Below are positions 28,161 to 40,685 of a stretch of 64,000 bases of DNA, one piece after another. The stretch is from Cucumis sativus. Its lineage: Eukaryota; Streptophyta; Magnoliopsida; Cucurbitales; Cucurbitaceae. The position numbers and the translations under genes are program-made. The stretch's first letter is position 1; each line of letters starts with the position of its first letter. Below the pieces are notes generated by a model, which did no database searches, was not told where the DNA came from, and saw nothing but the letters and a program-made list of their open reading frames with translations. The stretch is from the NCBI RefSeq assembly GCF_000004075.3, contig NC_026661.2:18690307-18754306 (forward strand), read 5' to 3'.

Positions 28161-30814
28161 TTATTGTTATATATATTAATATTTAAATCTAATTGCTATA
28201 TTTATTACTATTCTAACAAAATTTTAGATGTGAAAGCAAGTGTTAATATGTTTAATTTTCAAAACTAATTAAAACTAAATTAAAAAGTCAAACAATAACC
28301 AATGAAGCCTAATTAAAATTTAATGAAGGAAATGATCTGATTAATATAGAGAATAATACTCAAGTAGAGTACAAATTTGTTCAAGTATAGCTTTGATCTA
28401 TTGCTACGTTCTAACCATCTATTTGGTCTAAATTATTGGATTAGAAGAAAATAATTCAAGCTTACTCAATCAAAAGGTGATACTTATTTAGTTAAGTATC
28501 TCATATATGATCAATGATCAAGTCATAAGTTTGTTTGGTTAACTTTGGAGACCGGTCCCATAGTCAATCATAATGTCTAAGAATGGAGATCGACCGACTT
28601 TGTGAAAGTAAAAATTATGTCTAATTAAAATGTTGTACTTTGACACATTACTTGAGTCATTGGGTGAAATAAATCCGATATTTTACAATAATGGTTAGTA
28701 AGGACCTTATTAGTCACCTGAGAAGTTGATTAGTGAATAATATTGTGAAACTCATTTCTATATAATCAAGATGGCTTGTGACATTTGGAATACGCTAAAA
28801 TACAATTATTGATTTGATTTTTGGAGTGTTGGTATGCGTAGCGAAGCACCAAACTAGTGTGAGTTTCTATTTTGGATGACGTTAATAACAAATGCATAGT
28901 TGATATGAATTTTAGGTTTTTATTTTTTTATTTGAGTACATGTGGGAGAGATGAGAGATTGAATTAAATGTTATGAATAAACATGCAACTTTTTTATACC
29001 AAAAAAATGAGGCAATAATTGATACATTTTAAATCAAATTGAATTAAGCAATAGGTAATTAGGGAAATTTCTAATAAAATACAAACAAAACTTGTTAAGT
29101 TAAAGCTTAGGTGAATGAATTAGATTTTTGAGAAGTCTAACTTTATTAGAAAACCAATAATTTGATAGTAAGAAATTAAACGTAATTAGGAATTATTAGA
29201 GAAGAGGTTTGCGTGGACAATACACGTGGCCGGTCCCATCCCATGTTGACTAAGTTACCTATTTTACACGCTATAGCCTCCAACGGCCTCTTTCTTCTTT
29301 TTCTAAACAAATATCATTCTTTTCTCACTTAGATTTCAAATAATGTATGATATTATGAGTTTGGAACTTGTGATTTATGATGGATGAAAAGTGAGATTAA
29401 TTAGAAGCACACCACTGTGTGTTAAGTTCAAGAAATGACCTTACATCTGAAATTAATAATAAATAGTTAAACAATAATATAGTATGTGGGGCTTTATTGA
29501 TTGGTTGTTCAATTCAATTAGTAAAATAATAATGGATATTGTTGTCCCATTAATCTCAGTTTGGAATATCAGTTTTGTATGAGAATTAATTAAATTAAAA
29601 GAGAATTAAAGAAGAACCCAAATAGGAAAAAGAAAAGAAGAATAGTAACCTTTTATTAATTATCAATTTGCTAAATTTGATCATTAATAATATAGTTGGG
29701 AGAAAGTTAAAACCTAATCTCTGTATGTAGCATATATTAATTACAATTTAATCCACCTAATTTGATAATAATAAAAAATTCAAGACTAAAGTTCAAACAT
29801 TATTTAAATATTTTTATCAAAACATATATACTATTTATACGTGAAAATTTTATAAATTTGTTGACCGAAATTATAATTTACAAAAATTTATAAATATGTG
29901 AATATATGGTTTCAAATTTACAGTAAAAATGCTATAAATAACCAAAAAAAGAAGAAGAAAAGACTCTTGAAAAAGTCAACAATATATGAACTAAACTTAA
30001 AAATTTATAGGAATAAAAATTGAACAACAAAATGATATTTTAACAAAACTAGAGATCTCCAATTTTTCACCTCTAGAACAGAAAAGTCAGAGTAGTACGT
30101 TGTTTAGGTTAAGCATAAATTTTTAATATGTTTTTAGTCTAAGTTTTGGAAACTAGTGGTGGGTGCAAAAGGAAGAACAATGTGAGATTATAATTGATTA
30201 AAAAGAATATTATAGAACATTGGTGTTAGTGGTTTTTGGTGTGACAACAAATTGAAAAGGTTTGAGTTAGTGGTTTATGGTAAGATTTGTTTGAGAATTA
30301 GATTTGCTGCCAATGAGTTTGGTACATTTTTCTTTTTAATTTGTTGCTTACATTAATTTGTCATAAAAATAAATTAAGACAATAACTATACGTTTCTACC
30401 AAATTAGAAAGAAACCAAAAATTCTGCCTATCTACTTTCTAAATTTTCGTTTCCTCTATAAAACAAATAATGAAGTATAACTTTTAAAATTAAACTTATA
30501 TATTATTTTAAAGATTTTTTTTTTTAAGAAAATACAAACACAATGAAATAAAACTATTAAAAAACAAGATGAAATGTTCTATTTTTTATAAATTTCAAAA
30601 TATTAAATTATTCTATATATAAGATGTTTTTTTAAAAATAATAAATAATGAAATAAACATGATTAGCTAATTATATATATACACGGAGTTAGTTAGTTAA
30701 GGAAAATGAATTTAAGTTTGAATGAAATACTCAATAGTGCATAAACGTGAGAATACTTAAAACTAAACACAAGTATGGTATTTTTAATACACGAAAAATA
30801 ATTATAACGAGATA

Positions 30815-30845
30815 CGTAAAAGTCGTTTGTTCGAATCCCAATTAG
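30815..30845 (+). repeat. tRNA-like B-box remnant
   Basis: TTTGTTCGAATCCCAA matches a tRNA T-arm (B box) but no cloverleaf can be drawn around it. It is probably a piece of a tRNA-derived SINE. No A box was convincingly placed. Confidence 0.35.
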
Positions 30846-32094
30846 AATATAAGATTGCCTCGAACCTTTTTCTATTATTTACAACCTTTAAATCACAACA
30901 TAATTGAAAGTAAAATATTGGTATAAGGAAAGGAATTGTAGATGTGATGAGTTAAATAAAAAGAGGAGGATCCCCCTCCCACACCGATTGCATTGGATAA
31001 AGGAATTATAATTTAAGAGAAATGAGAGAAGGAAATGTATAATTGCTAAGGAAACAAAACATCTGCATGACAGCTTGCAATTGTTGTCACCTTTTTCATC
31101 TTAAACCAAACTCTGTTTCTCCATTTTTATTTCTATTTTTATTATTCAACAACGCGCTTTTCCCCTTCCCATTCCTTTTGACTTTCTTTCCATCTTCTCT
31201 AATTCTCTTCTTATTATATTCCTCATTAATTACACTAATCAAGTTTAGAGGTTCATCTTCTCACTCTCATCTCTTTCTTTAATTATTCTAAACTATTTCC
31301 TTTCACTTTTTTTTATTATATCAATTCTCAATTACATCTTAGTTTTCTCCTCCAATTTTTGTGACGTTTTCAAATGTATTATTACTAATAATTATTAACT
31401 TTTTTTTTATTAATAGGTTACATAAAATATATGATTGAGTAGAGATGGGAGTTTTTTCCCAAAATGGGAACTCATATTTTTAGTCATGCTTCAATAAAAT
31501 AAAATACAATAGGAATTTATTCTAAGCTACAATATTTCAATGAGATGAAATAAGAATAATTGGACAAGCAACATATAAAACACAATAGTATTTTTCATAA
31601 ACTAAAGATACTTACTACGTTTTTTCTGCTACATTAATATATATTCATTTAATTAAAATACTTTACAAGTTATTAGATAGTGTATAGTTTAATTCTATAA
31701 GTCAGGTCCAATATAATCCGAAAGAAAGTCCTATATAATTTTTAAATTATACTTTCTCTTAGTTCCATCCTATCCTATTGTTGCTCTTTTGAGTTTTCAG
31801 TATCAATTAATGGAGATTTTTAAATGTTAAAATTATTTCTAACAATTATATACAAATTCAAAATATGTTTGATTTTTTTTAATCTCTACTTTGAATGATA
31901 TGTAAAACTCTAAGTTAAACTAATATGCCATGATTAACAATGCGTCACAGTCTAACATTTAAATGTATAGAACTTTTTGGGAATTGAAAGACTAAAAAAT
32001 ATTATAAACAAACAGATTTACAATTCCATGTCCAATGGGTCCCAAAAAAACAAAAAAAGAAAGAAAGAAAAACCCACCACCACCACCCTCCTCC

Positions 32095-32102
32095 TATAAA
32101 TA
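32095..32102 (+). promoter_or_regulatory. TATA box of PME2
   Basis: CTCCTATAAATACC with TATAAATA at 32095-32102, 55 bases upstream of the ATG at 32157, in a C-rich leader. Confidence 0.75.
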
Positions 32103-32156
32103 CCAACAAATCCCCATCCCCCATCTCAAAATCCTCAAATCTCCATTCCCTCTCCA

Positions 32157-34707
32157 ATGGCTGCCGGAACCACCGCCACCGCCGCCGCATTCTATGTCCT
32201 TCTAATCCTCATTTCACTTTACATCACCACTTCCGCCTCCCCCACCGGTTCGGTTTGCAGCTCAACTCCAGACCCTTCCTATTGCAAATCGGCCCTCCCG
32301 AACCAAACCGGAAATGTGTACTCGTACGGACGGTCGTCATTCAGAAAGTCACTGTCGTCCTCACAGAAGTTCCTCCGGCTAGTGGAGAAGCACCTCCGGT
32401 CCCGATCGTCGCTGACGGTGCCGGCGGTGAGGGCGTTGGAGGACTGCCTGCTGCTGGCGGGACTGAACATCGATTACTTGAAGACGTCGTTCCAGACGGT
32501 GAACACGACGAGCAGAGTATTGACGGAGATGAAGGCGGACGATGTGCAGAGTCTGCTGAGTGCGATATTGACGAATCAACAGACTTGTTTGGACGGAATT
32601 AAGGCGACGGCGGGTTCTTGGTCGCTTAAAAATGGCCTTTCTCAACCACTTGCTTCTGACACCAAGCTGTACTCTCTGTCTTTGGCCTTCTTCACAAAAG
32701 GTTTGTCATTATTTTTTATGAAACGAATATGAGAACAAATTTTTTGAAATAAAAAGAAAAACCAGTTTTTTGTAATATTTTTATTAATTATTTGAAAGGT
32801 TGAAAATGAAAACAAGTTGTTCAAGAAAAGATTTAAGTTTTTCGATAATAATTACGAAATCTTTTTTTTTTTATTTTTTTTTTAGAAATTGTTTTTTCTC
32901 TAATCAATTTTTCAAAGATAATGAAACATAAAATCTTAAATATAGTTAAAATGGTAGGTTAAACAAAAGACAATGCAATTAAGTTAGGTAATTATTTTGA
33001 GTTTAATCAAATGTAGGGGTAGATTTAATTTTCTTTCTTTTTGCTATATTCGGTTTTAATTAAATGTAATAGTAAATCAAATTATTCTATATAGAAAAAG
33101 AATGTTAGAGAGTAGTTTATAAGAGATTTGGATTGAATTTCTATGATGTGACGTTTCTTTTGAGCCTCTTTTAGAAAGTGATTCGGCAGTCTATTAGAAT
33201 GCCCATATGACAATGGAAATCATATATGAACAAACAAATATGCATATTAATTAGGCCCTCTTCCTCATTCATTTGTTTTTTTTGTTTTTGAAAATTAATT
33301 CTTCTAAAAAATTTATTTGATAACTGATTCATTTTTTTTTATTATGAAAATAAATATCGTAATAAATATTTTCGTTAACTAAACTTGAAAATATGACTTT
33401 TTTTTTCTTTCAAACTTATAAATTAATTTACATGAAACTGTTCATTTCTCTCTCCGATAGGTTGGGTTCCGAAGAAGAAGAAAAGGCCGACATGGAAAGC
33501 CGCGGGAAGACAAGGCGGGTTTAGAAACGGACGAATGTCACTCAAAATGTCCAGCAGAACCCAAGCCATTTACGAGAAGGCTACCCGCCGGAATCTGCTG
33601 CAGACTGACGACGGCGGAGACGACGATCAGATTAAGGTCAGGGACATCGTCGTTGTCAGTCAAGACGGCAGCGGAAATTTCACAACCATCAACGAGGCCA
33701 TTGCGGCAGCGACCAACAACTCTGCTCCTACGGACGGGTATTTCTTGATCTTCGTGTCCGCGGGAGTTTATGAAGAGTATGTGTTAGTTGCGAAGAACAA
33801 GAGATACTTGATGATGATCGGAGATGGCATTAATCAGACCATCGTCACCGGAAATCGGAGCGTCGTTGACGGCTGGACCACTTTCAATTCCGCCACTTTT
33901 GGTAACTTCCTCCACCTTTTAAATATTGCTGAAAGAAGAGATGGATAAATATTTATTATTACTTAAAAAAGTGGTCAAATTAATCCTCTGATGTCGTTTT
34001 CATCACCAGCGGTGGTCGGACCTGGGTTCGTAGCAGTAAACATGACATTCCGAAACACCGCAGGAGCCATAAAGCACCAAGCCGTCGCCGTCCGTAACGG
34101 CGCCGACTTATCAACATTCTACCTCTGTAGCTTCGAAGCATACCAAGACACCTTATACACTCATTCCCTCCGCCAATTCTACCGCGACTGTGACATCTAC
34201 GGCACTGTCGACTTCATCTTCGGCAATGCTGCCGTCGTCTTCCAGAACTGCAACATTTACCCACGCCTTCCCATGTCCAACCAGTTCAACGCCATCACCG
34301 CCCAAGGCCGGACCGACCCAAATCAGAACACCGGCACCTCGATCTACAATTGCCGAATCACGGCGGCAGACGATCTGGCGAACAACAGCGACGCCGGCGT
34401 GAAGACTTTCCTGGGACGGCCGTGGAAGGAGTACTCGAGGACAGTTTATATGCAAAGCTTTATGGATGATTTGATTAATCCGGCGGGATGGAGAGCTTGG
34501 GATGGGGATTTTGCTTTAAACACTTCGTATTATGCGGAATTTGGGAATTTTGGGCCGGGATCTAACACGTCAGAGAGGGTTACCTGGGCGGGGTTTCATT
34601 TGATTAATGATACTGATGCTGGGAATTTCACGGCCGGGAATTTTGTGTTGGCGGATGATTGGTTGCCGCAGACGGGCGTTCCATACGATAGCGGCCTGAC
34701 GGAGTAG
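32157..34707 (+). CDS. Pectin methylesterase with N-terminal inhibitor-like pro-region (PME2)
   Basis: Three exons: 32157-32700, 33461-33901, 34010-34707, GT-AG and in phase, giving 560 residues. Residues about 1-27 are a signal peptide. Residues about 31-180 form the PMEI-like domain with cysteines at 34, 43, 97 and 144. The first intron falls at FFTK|GW, the second at the conserved ATF|AVVG site (phase 1). ATRRNLLQ (222-229) is the expected subtilase cleavage site. Catalytic motifs are complete: GVYEE, KHQAVAV (Q352), YQDTLY (Q374, D375), DFIFG (D396) and LGRPWK (R465). Its role is demethylesterification of cell-wall pectin. The linker rich in K, R and G (about 186-215) resembles that of Arabidopsis PME7/20/41-like proteins, from memory. 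It is the only well-supported plus-strand gene in the window, and its pro-region is clearly diverged from that of PME1. Confidence 0.95.
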
Positions 34708-35906
34708 AAAGAGGGCAAAGTTGTAACTTCGCATTTACCTTTTTAATTATAATTCCGAAGGCAAAGTGTATAGGTATGGGTTCAATATGATTGATTCTTT
34801 TGTACGGTTAGATTTATTTTCAAAATATCTAGAAATACATATAATATATAATCCATTTTAGTTTAAGATTTTTCTCACTTTTTGTCTGGACCTTATTCTC
34901 CTCACTCACTCACTCCTCCATTTCCTACATATTTATTAATTTACCAAACTAAGGCTAAATTAATAGCAAATAAATTCCTCTCATCTAATGGTTACGTCCA
35001 TCCATTATCTCTTATGCTTAGTGTCCAAATAGCTATATGTCACTCTTACTCACATCTAATTTACATAGTCATGTGTCACTCTCGCTCTCATCCAACTCCT
35101 ATGTCACGTGTCTTTAAGTTTGTCAACTTTTAGTGTTGAGGTATTCTATCCATTGTTTGTCAAATTATCTATCAATACTTACATCTATCAATACTTACCT
35201 TCCGTGGATTTTGGAATTTTAAATTTTCATACTTATTACATTCATTATTTGTCATAAAATAAATAGTCCAACCATCTAATCAACATTCTCTAAATTTTCA
35301 TAGTCTTCATTATTTTCTAAATCTTGAACTCACTGACTATCTTCGAAATGTTTTCATAAAACTTAATAAACATATCAATCATTCTTAATTAAAACAGCTT
35401 CTACGTTCTAAATAAAATTGGGAGACAAATGAATGACAATCTAAAAAAGTTCAGGTACTTCCTCGTTATCTTATCTTTTCAGTTGATTAAATTGAGCAAT
35501 AATTAAGCATGGATCATGATCGATAAATTTGACTGCATCTGTAAATTGGATTCAATTAAGCACAAATGACTTCTCAATAATTTGATTGACATCGACATTG
35601 ACGATTGACATCGACAAGGCACTTTGTTAAGCAGTAAGGAAAATGATTCGATGGAGTAAACTGACATTTGTATAGTACAATCCAAAATGTTTTATCTTGA
35701 ACAGTTGAAGGATAGATTTTTTATACTATATATGGTGGGCTGCACATTTGGCATCCTTGTGATTTCTCTAATTAATAACATGTAATATTGTTCGGTAAGC
35801 AAATGTGAAGCTGCGGTAATGGAAGTGTATTTCTTTCAACTTCATGGTTTCCCTGAGAAAAAAAAAAGAATCCCAAAAGGAACTTCAAACTCCAACTGCA
35901 TCAAGT
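34708..35906. other. Convergent intergenic region between PME2 and ERS1
   Basis: The 3' untranslated regions of the two convergent genes must meet here. Short direct repeats are visible (ATCTATCAATACTTAC-like near 35165-35200, TGTCACTCT words near 35040 and 35075). No coding sequence. Confidence 0.6.
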
Positions 35907-38900
35907 TTAAAGACTTCGTTGATACCGGGAACTGGAGAAGGAAACTTGACCAGTTTCTCTGAAGATTGGTCTTTGTCCATGGAGATCTGCACTTCTGTGA
36001 TTTACAATGGGTACAACTTGTTTGACCGATAAGTCATTTGGATTAGCATTGCAGATCCCAAGTTTCACAATGAACACGGCTGTCGTTCCTTTATCGGGGC
36101 CTTCACTCTCGATCCAAATGTGACCTCCCATGAGATTTATAAACCTGGACCAACAACCCATGTGAGAAGTTTCAAGGAAAACTAGAAGACAAGGGATTGA
36201 AGAGATGTAAGTCAACTCAGACCAATTATTTCATTTTTGGAACATGATCCAAGAAGATGAAATAGCTTTTATCAACAAAATGGTATTTTCAAGTTTCTGT
36301 AAGTTGGATTGTAGAAAAATTATTGAATAAGGCGGTTAACAGTTGGATATAAATTTGAAATACTTCTCTCGCATATATCTAACAGTGAAGAATTGTCAGC
36401 CTCTTCGAATAATTTCTCGTTATAAAGAAACAATACCGTTTACAAAGGGCCAAGCCAAGTCCCACGCCACTATTTGTTTTGTTTGATCGTGTTTGTAACT
36501 GAGTGAATCTGGTAAACAGATGAGGAATGTCTTGGGGTGGAATACCACATCCTGAATCTTTAACCTGCAAAAGAAGAAGTTAGAAGGCATAGCAATGAAA
36601 ATAAATGAACACAGAACCAAATGATTTAGAACATTGACAAAACATGTTTCATTCACTGCTTCCTATTTTTATTTTCTATGTTATAATTGATCTTAAAACA
36701 AACAATCTATTTCAACCATATGGGACGAAACCAACCTGTACTCGCAGGTAAAACTGGCCATCAGATTGCATTGGATAGAATTCAGTAGGGCGCCAATCTC
36801 TCAGAGAATCCAGTTTTGCAACGGATGCTATGATAGAAACGTGACCTTCTTTAGTAAACTTCACCCCATTACCAACGATATTCAAGATGATTTGCATAAG
36901 CCGCTTCTCATCACCAACAGCACAGATCGGTAGATCTGATGCCAAAATCAAAGCCATCGACAACTTCTTAACCGAAGCAATGGGCTTAACAAGATCTAAT
37001 GCCTGCCATTAAAAGCTTGAGGATGTTAGGATGATGTCTGATGGTTGAGTGACATCTGAGAAAAAGTAGCTTAGTTTTCATAATTCACCTCTTTGAAAAT
37101 AGCATGAAGATTGAAAGATCCCATGTCCAAAACCAAGCTGCCATCTTCAAGTCTTGAGAGATCCAAGACATCATTAATCAGAGTGGCTAGAAGATTACTA
37201 CTTTTGAGTATTGTCTCTATCATCACTCTTTGTTCTGGAGTCAGTTCAGTCTCCAAAAGCAGGGATGAAAGAGCAATTATTGCGTGCATCGGCGTCCTCA
37301 TTTCATGGTTCATGACAGCCAGGAAATCATTACGAGCATGAATCGCTGTCTCTGCTTCTCTTCGGGCTAAATCCAAAGCCACATTTTGGTCCACGAGCTG
37401 ATCACGCGCCCGCATAGACTCCTCAAGAATTGCAGCATGTGAAAGTGCAACAGCTACCTGTATAGATTTCAAAATTTTCGTGACTTAACAACAAAATCCT
37501 GATGGGTGATTAATACCAGAAATAATGAAGACGGGTAAGAAAAGGTATAGATGCGAGTACATGCATCAAAATTTCCCAACAGGGTAGAAGTCTCCCGATT
37601 GCAATTACAAAAACTTGTGGTAAAAACTAAGTTTCTGGTTGATAACCATTTGATTTTTGAACATCAAACATATAAACACTACTTGCACCCACAAATTTCT
37701 ATGTTTTGTGATCTACTTTCAATGAATATTTTTAAAAAATCAGTTGTATGTACTTGACAACCAAGAGGTTTTGGGTTCAAATCTCCACCCTCTTTGTAAA
37801 TTAAAAAAATTGAAAAGAAAAAAAAAATACTTATCAAAAAATTGTTTTGGTTCATAGAATTTTACTAGGAGTTCAAATGCTTCTTTAACAAACTTGAAAA
37901 CTATAATTGAAAAGCTGAGAAGAAATTTAAAAGACAATAAAAAAACAATCAAACAAGAGCTACAAGATTTTATCCTTGTGGACACAATAACAAATACCAC
38001 TCTAAACAACATGACTAACAAAGTAAGAACTTTTACAAAGTGGGGCATGTTCGATTGGCAAAATCAAAATGTAAGAACCTGCCCCGATCACTTCTTGTTT
38101 GGATTGAAGAATAACCAACAAAAGTGACAGTCTTTATACCCCATTTCAGAATGTCCGAAAACAGTTTAGAAATTCTCCATGACATCCCATATAACTAAGG
38201 GAAACTACAAATCTTCTCTGAGTTATAGATATAGATAAGACCTTCCTTCTTTAATTTCAATAAAAAAGAAAAACAACTAGACAACCTAATAACTCAAAGG
38301 AACTCTTCTAAATCTCCCACAATTTGCCAACCTTTTTTGGTTCAAATCACTGAGCCCTAACTTGACAACAAACCCAACAGTGTCTTTCTCTGTCCATATA
38401 GACCAGAGGCATCACTTAAAAAACGTCCTACGCACCACACGAGTATTAGGCGCTAACATCCTATCTTAAAATGTAACTAAGTTATACTGTAAATTAGAAC
38501 TGCAGATAATCAATTACTAATGTACCTTAACTAACATTAGTTGTGCAAAATATGCGGCAATGTACAGGTGTAGCAGAACAGTAAATTACACAAAACCTGG
38601 TCTGCGACAACATCGACAAGTTCCAACTCATGATCTCGCCATTTCCTAGCGCTATCTGTAGGAAGAATTAGAACCATAATTGCATAGCTTCTGGAAGAGC
38701 CATCAGGCCAATTGTTCATTTGGAAATTTGAAAGGTTTAAGAGTGGAACTCGCACTGCAACAACTTCTGGTGGCAAGTATCTTCCTCCAACAGAAGTTCT
38801 GACCCTAGCCAATTGACAAGTATAGGGAACGCATATTGCTCGATTACTATTGAAAACTTCATTGACAACAGGTAGATTAATTGGAATATTAGTTCCCACT

Positions 38901-39508
38901 GGTATCTGGTAGTTCAAGGCATGCGAAAGCTGTAGACTTAGTCCATTCCGTGATGGCATCCACAGCGCACATTCCTCAAGTCCCAAGGTCTTCCCGAGCT
39001 CAACAAGTGTTGTTTTTAATATCGTATCCCGGTTGAGTGTGCTTCTTATTTCATGAGTTAGCATTCTAACATGCCTTCCAGTTTCTTCCTGAGTGAGAAT
39101 AAGGCCCATCTCCCTGTCAAGTTGTTCAGCTTTGTTTTTAAGAATCATCTCTCGAGTTTTGACACTCAAGAGATCAGGAATAATGTGAACAAGCATTAAC
39201 GCAGTTGCACACGATACAATAGCACAAGCAACTTTTGCAACAGTCATAACCACCGCCACAGCCTTCGAGTGCATCGAGAAGGTCCAAAGGTTTATGAAGT
39301 GTGTTGCTCCACAGAGAACAATAAAAGCACCAAATTGCATAAGCACCCATCTATAAGGAAAGAATGCAGACTTCTGCACAAAATATATAAGCTCCAACGG
39401 GATGGAGAAATAAGCAAGAGCGATTAGCACATCTGATATATACTGATATTTCACTAGAAGTTCATCAGGGGGCCATTGGGCATCAATGCAATCACAGGAC
39501 TCCATCAT
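35907..39508 (-). CDS. ERS1: Ethylene receptor, ERS1 type (no receiver domain)
   Basis: Five coding exons: 39508-38597, 37457-37089, 37002-36736, 36564-36437, 36144-35907, all in phase, giving 637 residues (636 from the second of two adjacent ATGs). Three membrane helices (about 24-115) form the ethylene pocket. Counted from the second Met, the disulfide cysteines are C4 and C6 and the copper ligands C65 and H69, exactly as in ETR1. A GAF domain follows (about 155-305). The histidine kinase is complete for subfamily I: H box [10 protein letters not shown] (H354-355), N box [11 protein letters not shown]1 DSGCGIP, F box FTRF and G2 GVGLGLALC. It stops after SRYQRSL without a receiver domain, which defines ERS. 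The protein sits in the ER membrane and represses ethylene responses through CTR1 until ethylene binds. Confidence 0.97.
37744..37830 (+). repeat. tRNA-derived SINE remnant in ERS1 intron 1
   Basis: TACTTGACAACCAAGAGGTT followed by TTGGGTTCAAATCTCCACC resembles the anticodon arm and T arm of a tRNA, with a B box differing from consensus at about one position. The sequence then runs into A-rich DNA, as SINE tails do. No matching A box was placed upstream, so the copy is probably 5'-truncated. It lies inside the 1.14-kb intron between ERS1 coding exons 1 and 2. Confidence 0.5.
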
Positions 39509-39532
39509 AAGATAATCTTCTCCAGGATATAT

Positions 39533-40424
39533 CTGAAAATAAAGAAAAGAATAGAAGACATGTCTAAGCAGTAAGAAACATCAAATCAGATGATATCAAC
39601 TACCACCTCAACAGGCAAAAGGAATATAGCAAACAAAAATTAATGGCAACGTTCCCTTGAAAAAAACTCCAATGCAATTAATCCTCGAATGCAAATTTAG
39701 TAAAATACAGAACTAATAGAGTATAGGAAACAAAATTCGCATCTAAAAGCAGTTAAGCAGCAACTGATTTTTCATCTCCAACTTACGAACAACTCTAGTA
39801 TTCCATAAATATGAGCAGCACCAATCTTTAGTGTTCTGAAAGCCATAGATCCTCACTCTCAAGTCTCAACAAATCAGATGCTCCCATAAAAGATCATTTG
39901 AAAATGCAACCAAAACTCAGTGAACTAATTCCGATCACCCCCAAAATTTAACAAGAAAAACAAACAAAGAAAACAGTGCACAGGACTCCTAAACTAAAAT
40001 CCAACTAGATCTCAGGAAGTAGATTTTGTACACTTATTACACTACAGATCCATCAGAAGCAATGGGATCAAAAGCCTTTAAACCCTCAGGTAATGAACAG
40101 AGAAATTCTCACAGTAAAATGAATCAAGGGCTTCCTCTGCCACTAGCCTCACTATTATGAACTGAAGTAGCACCAGTTGTAACACCGAAATCAAATGGCA
40201 ATCACTAATCTCACATATACAAGAACCAAACAACAACTTCTTTAATGACCCATTTGCAAAAAAGAAGGAAAAACAATGAAAGCAAGCATAAAACCAAAGA
40301 AAAAGGGAAATGGGTTGGGAAAGTCTCGTGGAATCCATTAAAAAGAAGATATATGAAAAGGGGAAGAAAAAAGGGAGAGAAAGATGAAGAAGAAGAAGAG
40401 GAAGAGGAAATGAAATGGGCATAC
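39533..40424 (-). other. Probable 5'-UTR intron of ERS1
   Basis: On the minus strand a donor AACTTG|GTATGC (exon end 40425) and an acceptor TTTTCAG|ATATATCC (exon start 39532) bracket about 890 bases. This leaves 24 untranslated bases before the ATG. The upstream exon would be the CT-rich leader from about 40,425 to 40,550. Leader introns are known in plant ethylene receptor genes. The junctions here are inferred from sequence only. Confidence 0.6.
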
Positions 40425-40593
40425 CAAGTTAAAGAAGGAAGAAGGTGAGAAGGGCTAAGCTTGCATGTGAAGAAGCAGAAGAAGAGAGATTTTAATGGAG
40501 AGAAATGGTTAAAAGCGTAGAGGGAAGTGAAAGGCAAAAGAAAGAAAGGAAGAAAGGCGAGTGGACATCACGGACGAAAAGGAGATACGGACA

Positions 40594-40607
40594 GCCGCAC
40601 GTGCGGC
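40594..40607. promoter_or_regulatory. Palindromic G-box upstream of ERS1
   Basis: A perfect 14-base palindrome GCCGCACGTGCGGC centred on CACGTG. It is a candidate bZIP or bHLH binding site just upstream of the inferred ERS1 leader. Confidence 0.55.
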
Positions 40608-40673
40608 ACCTCACCGGGAACGTATGAAATTGGTTTTCCCTTTTCTTCTATTCGTTACGCATTTGGGCGCCCC

Positions 40674-40685
40674 TCACACGTGTGA
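40674..40685. promoter_or_regulatory. Second palindromic G-box upstream of ERS1
   Basis: A perfect 12-base palindrome TCACACGTGTGA with a CACGTG core, 78 bases from the first one. Two such sites in an otherwise AT-rich region suggest a functional promoter module. Confidence 0.5.

Larger units (their letters stand above)
18791..32094. other. 13-kb region without recognisable genes
   Basis: Both strands were read through. The open frames are short, AT-driven and lack homology I can recognise. Seen here are an ATT microsatellite (22486-22507), a 9-bp inverted repeat (GAATTGTGG at 21935-21943, CCACAATTC at 21969-21977), tRNA-like B-box words (minus strand near 23534-23556, plus near 30820-30840) and a weak foldback repeat near 28,030-28,160. 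Stretches of slightly higher GC at 20,450-20,680, 21,250-22,260, 24,690-25,240 and 28,500-28,860 might be old transposon parts, but none could be named. The end next to 32,095 is the PME2 promoter. Confidence 0.5.

Noticed and set aside
18791-32094. Search for CRISPR-like arrays, rRNA, or intact LTR retrotransposons in the gene-poor region
   Set aside because: No regularly spaced repeats, no rRNA words, and no LTR pair, primer-binding site or protease/RT motif was found by eye.
40245-40537. Frames on both strands in the region just upstream of ERS1 (lysine/glutamate-rich one way, serine/leucine-rich the other)
   Set aside because: They arise from the purine-rich/CT-rich leader and leader intron of ERS1 and show no protein features.
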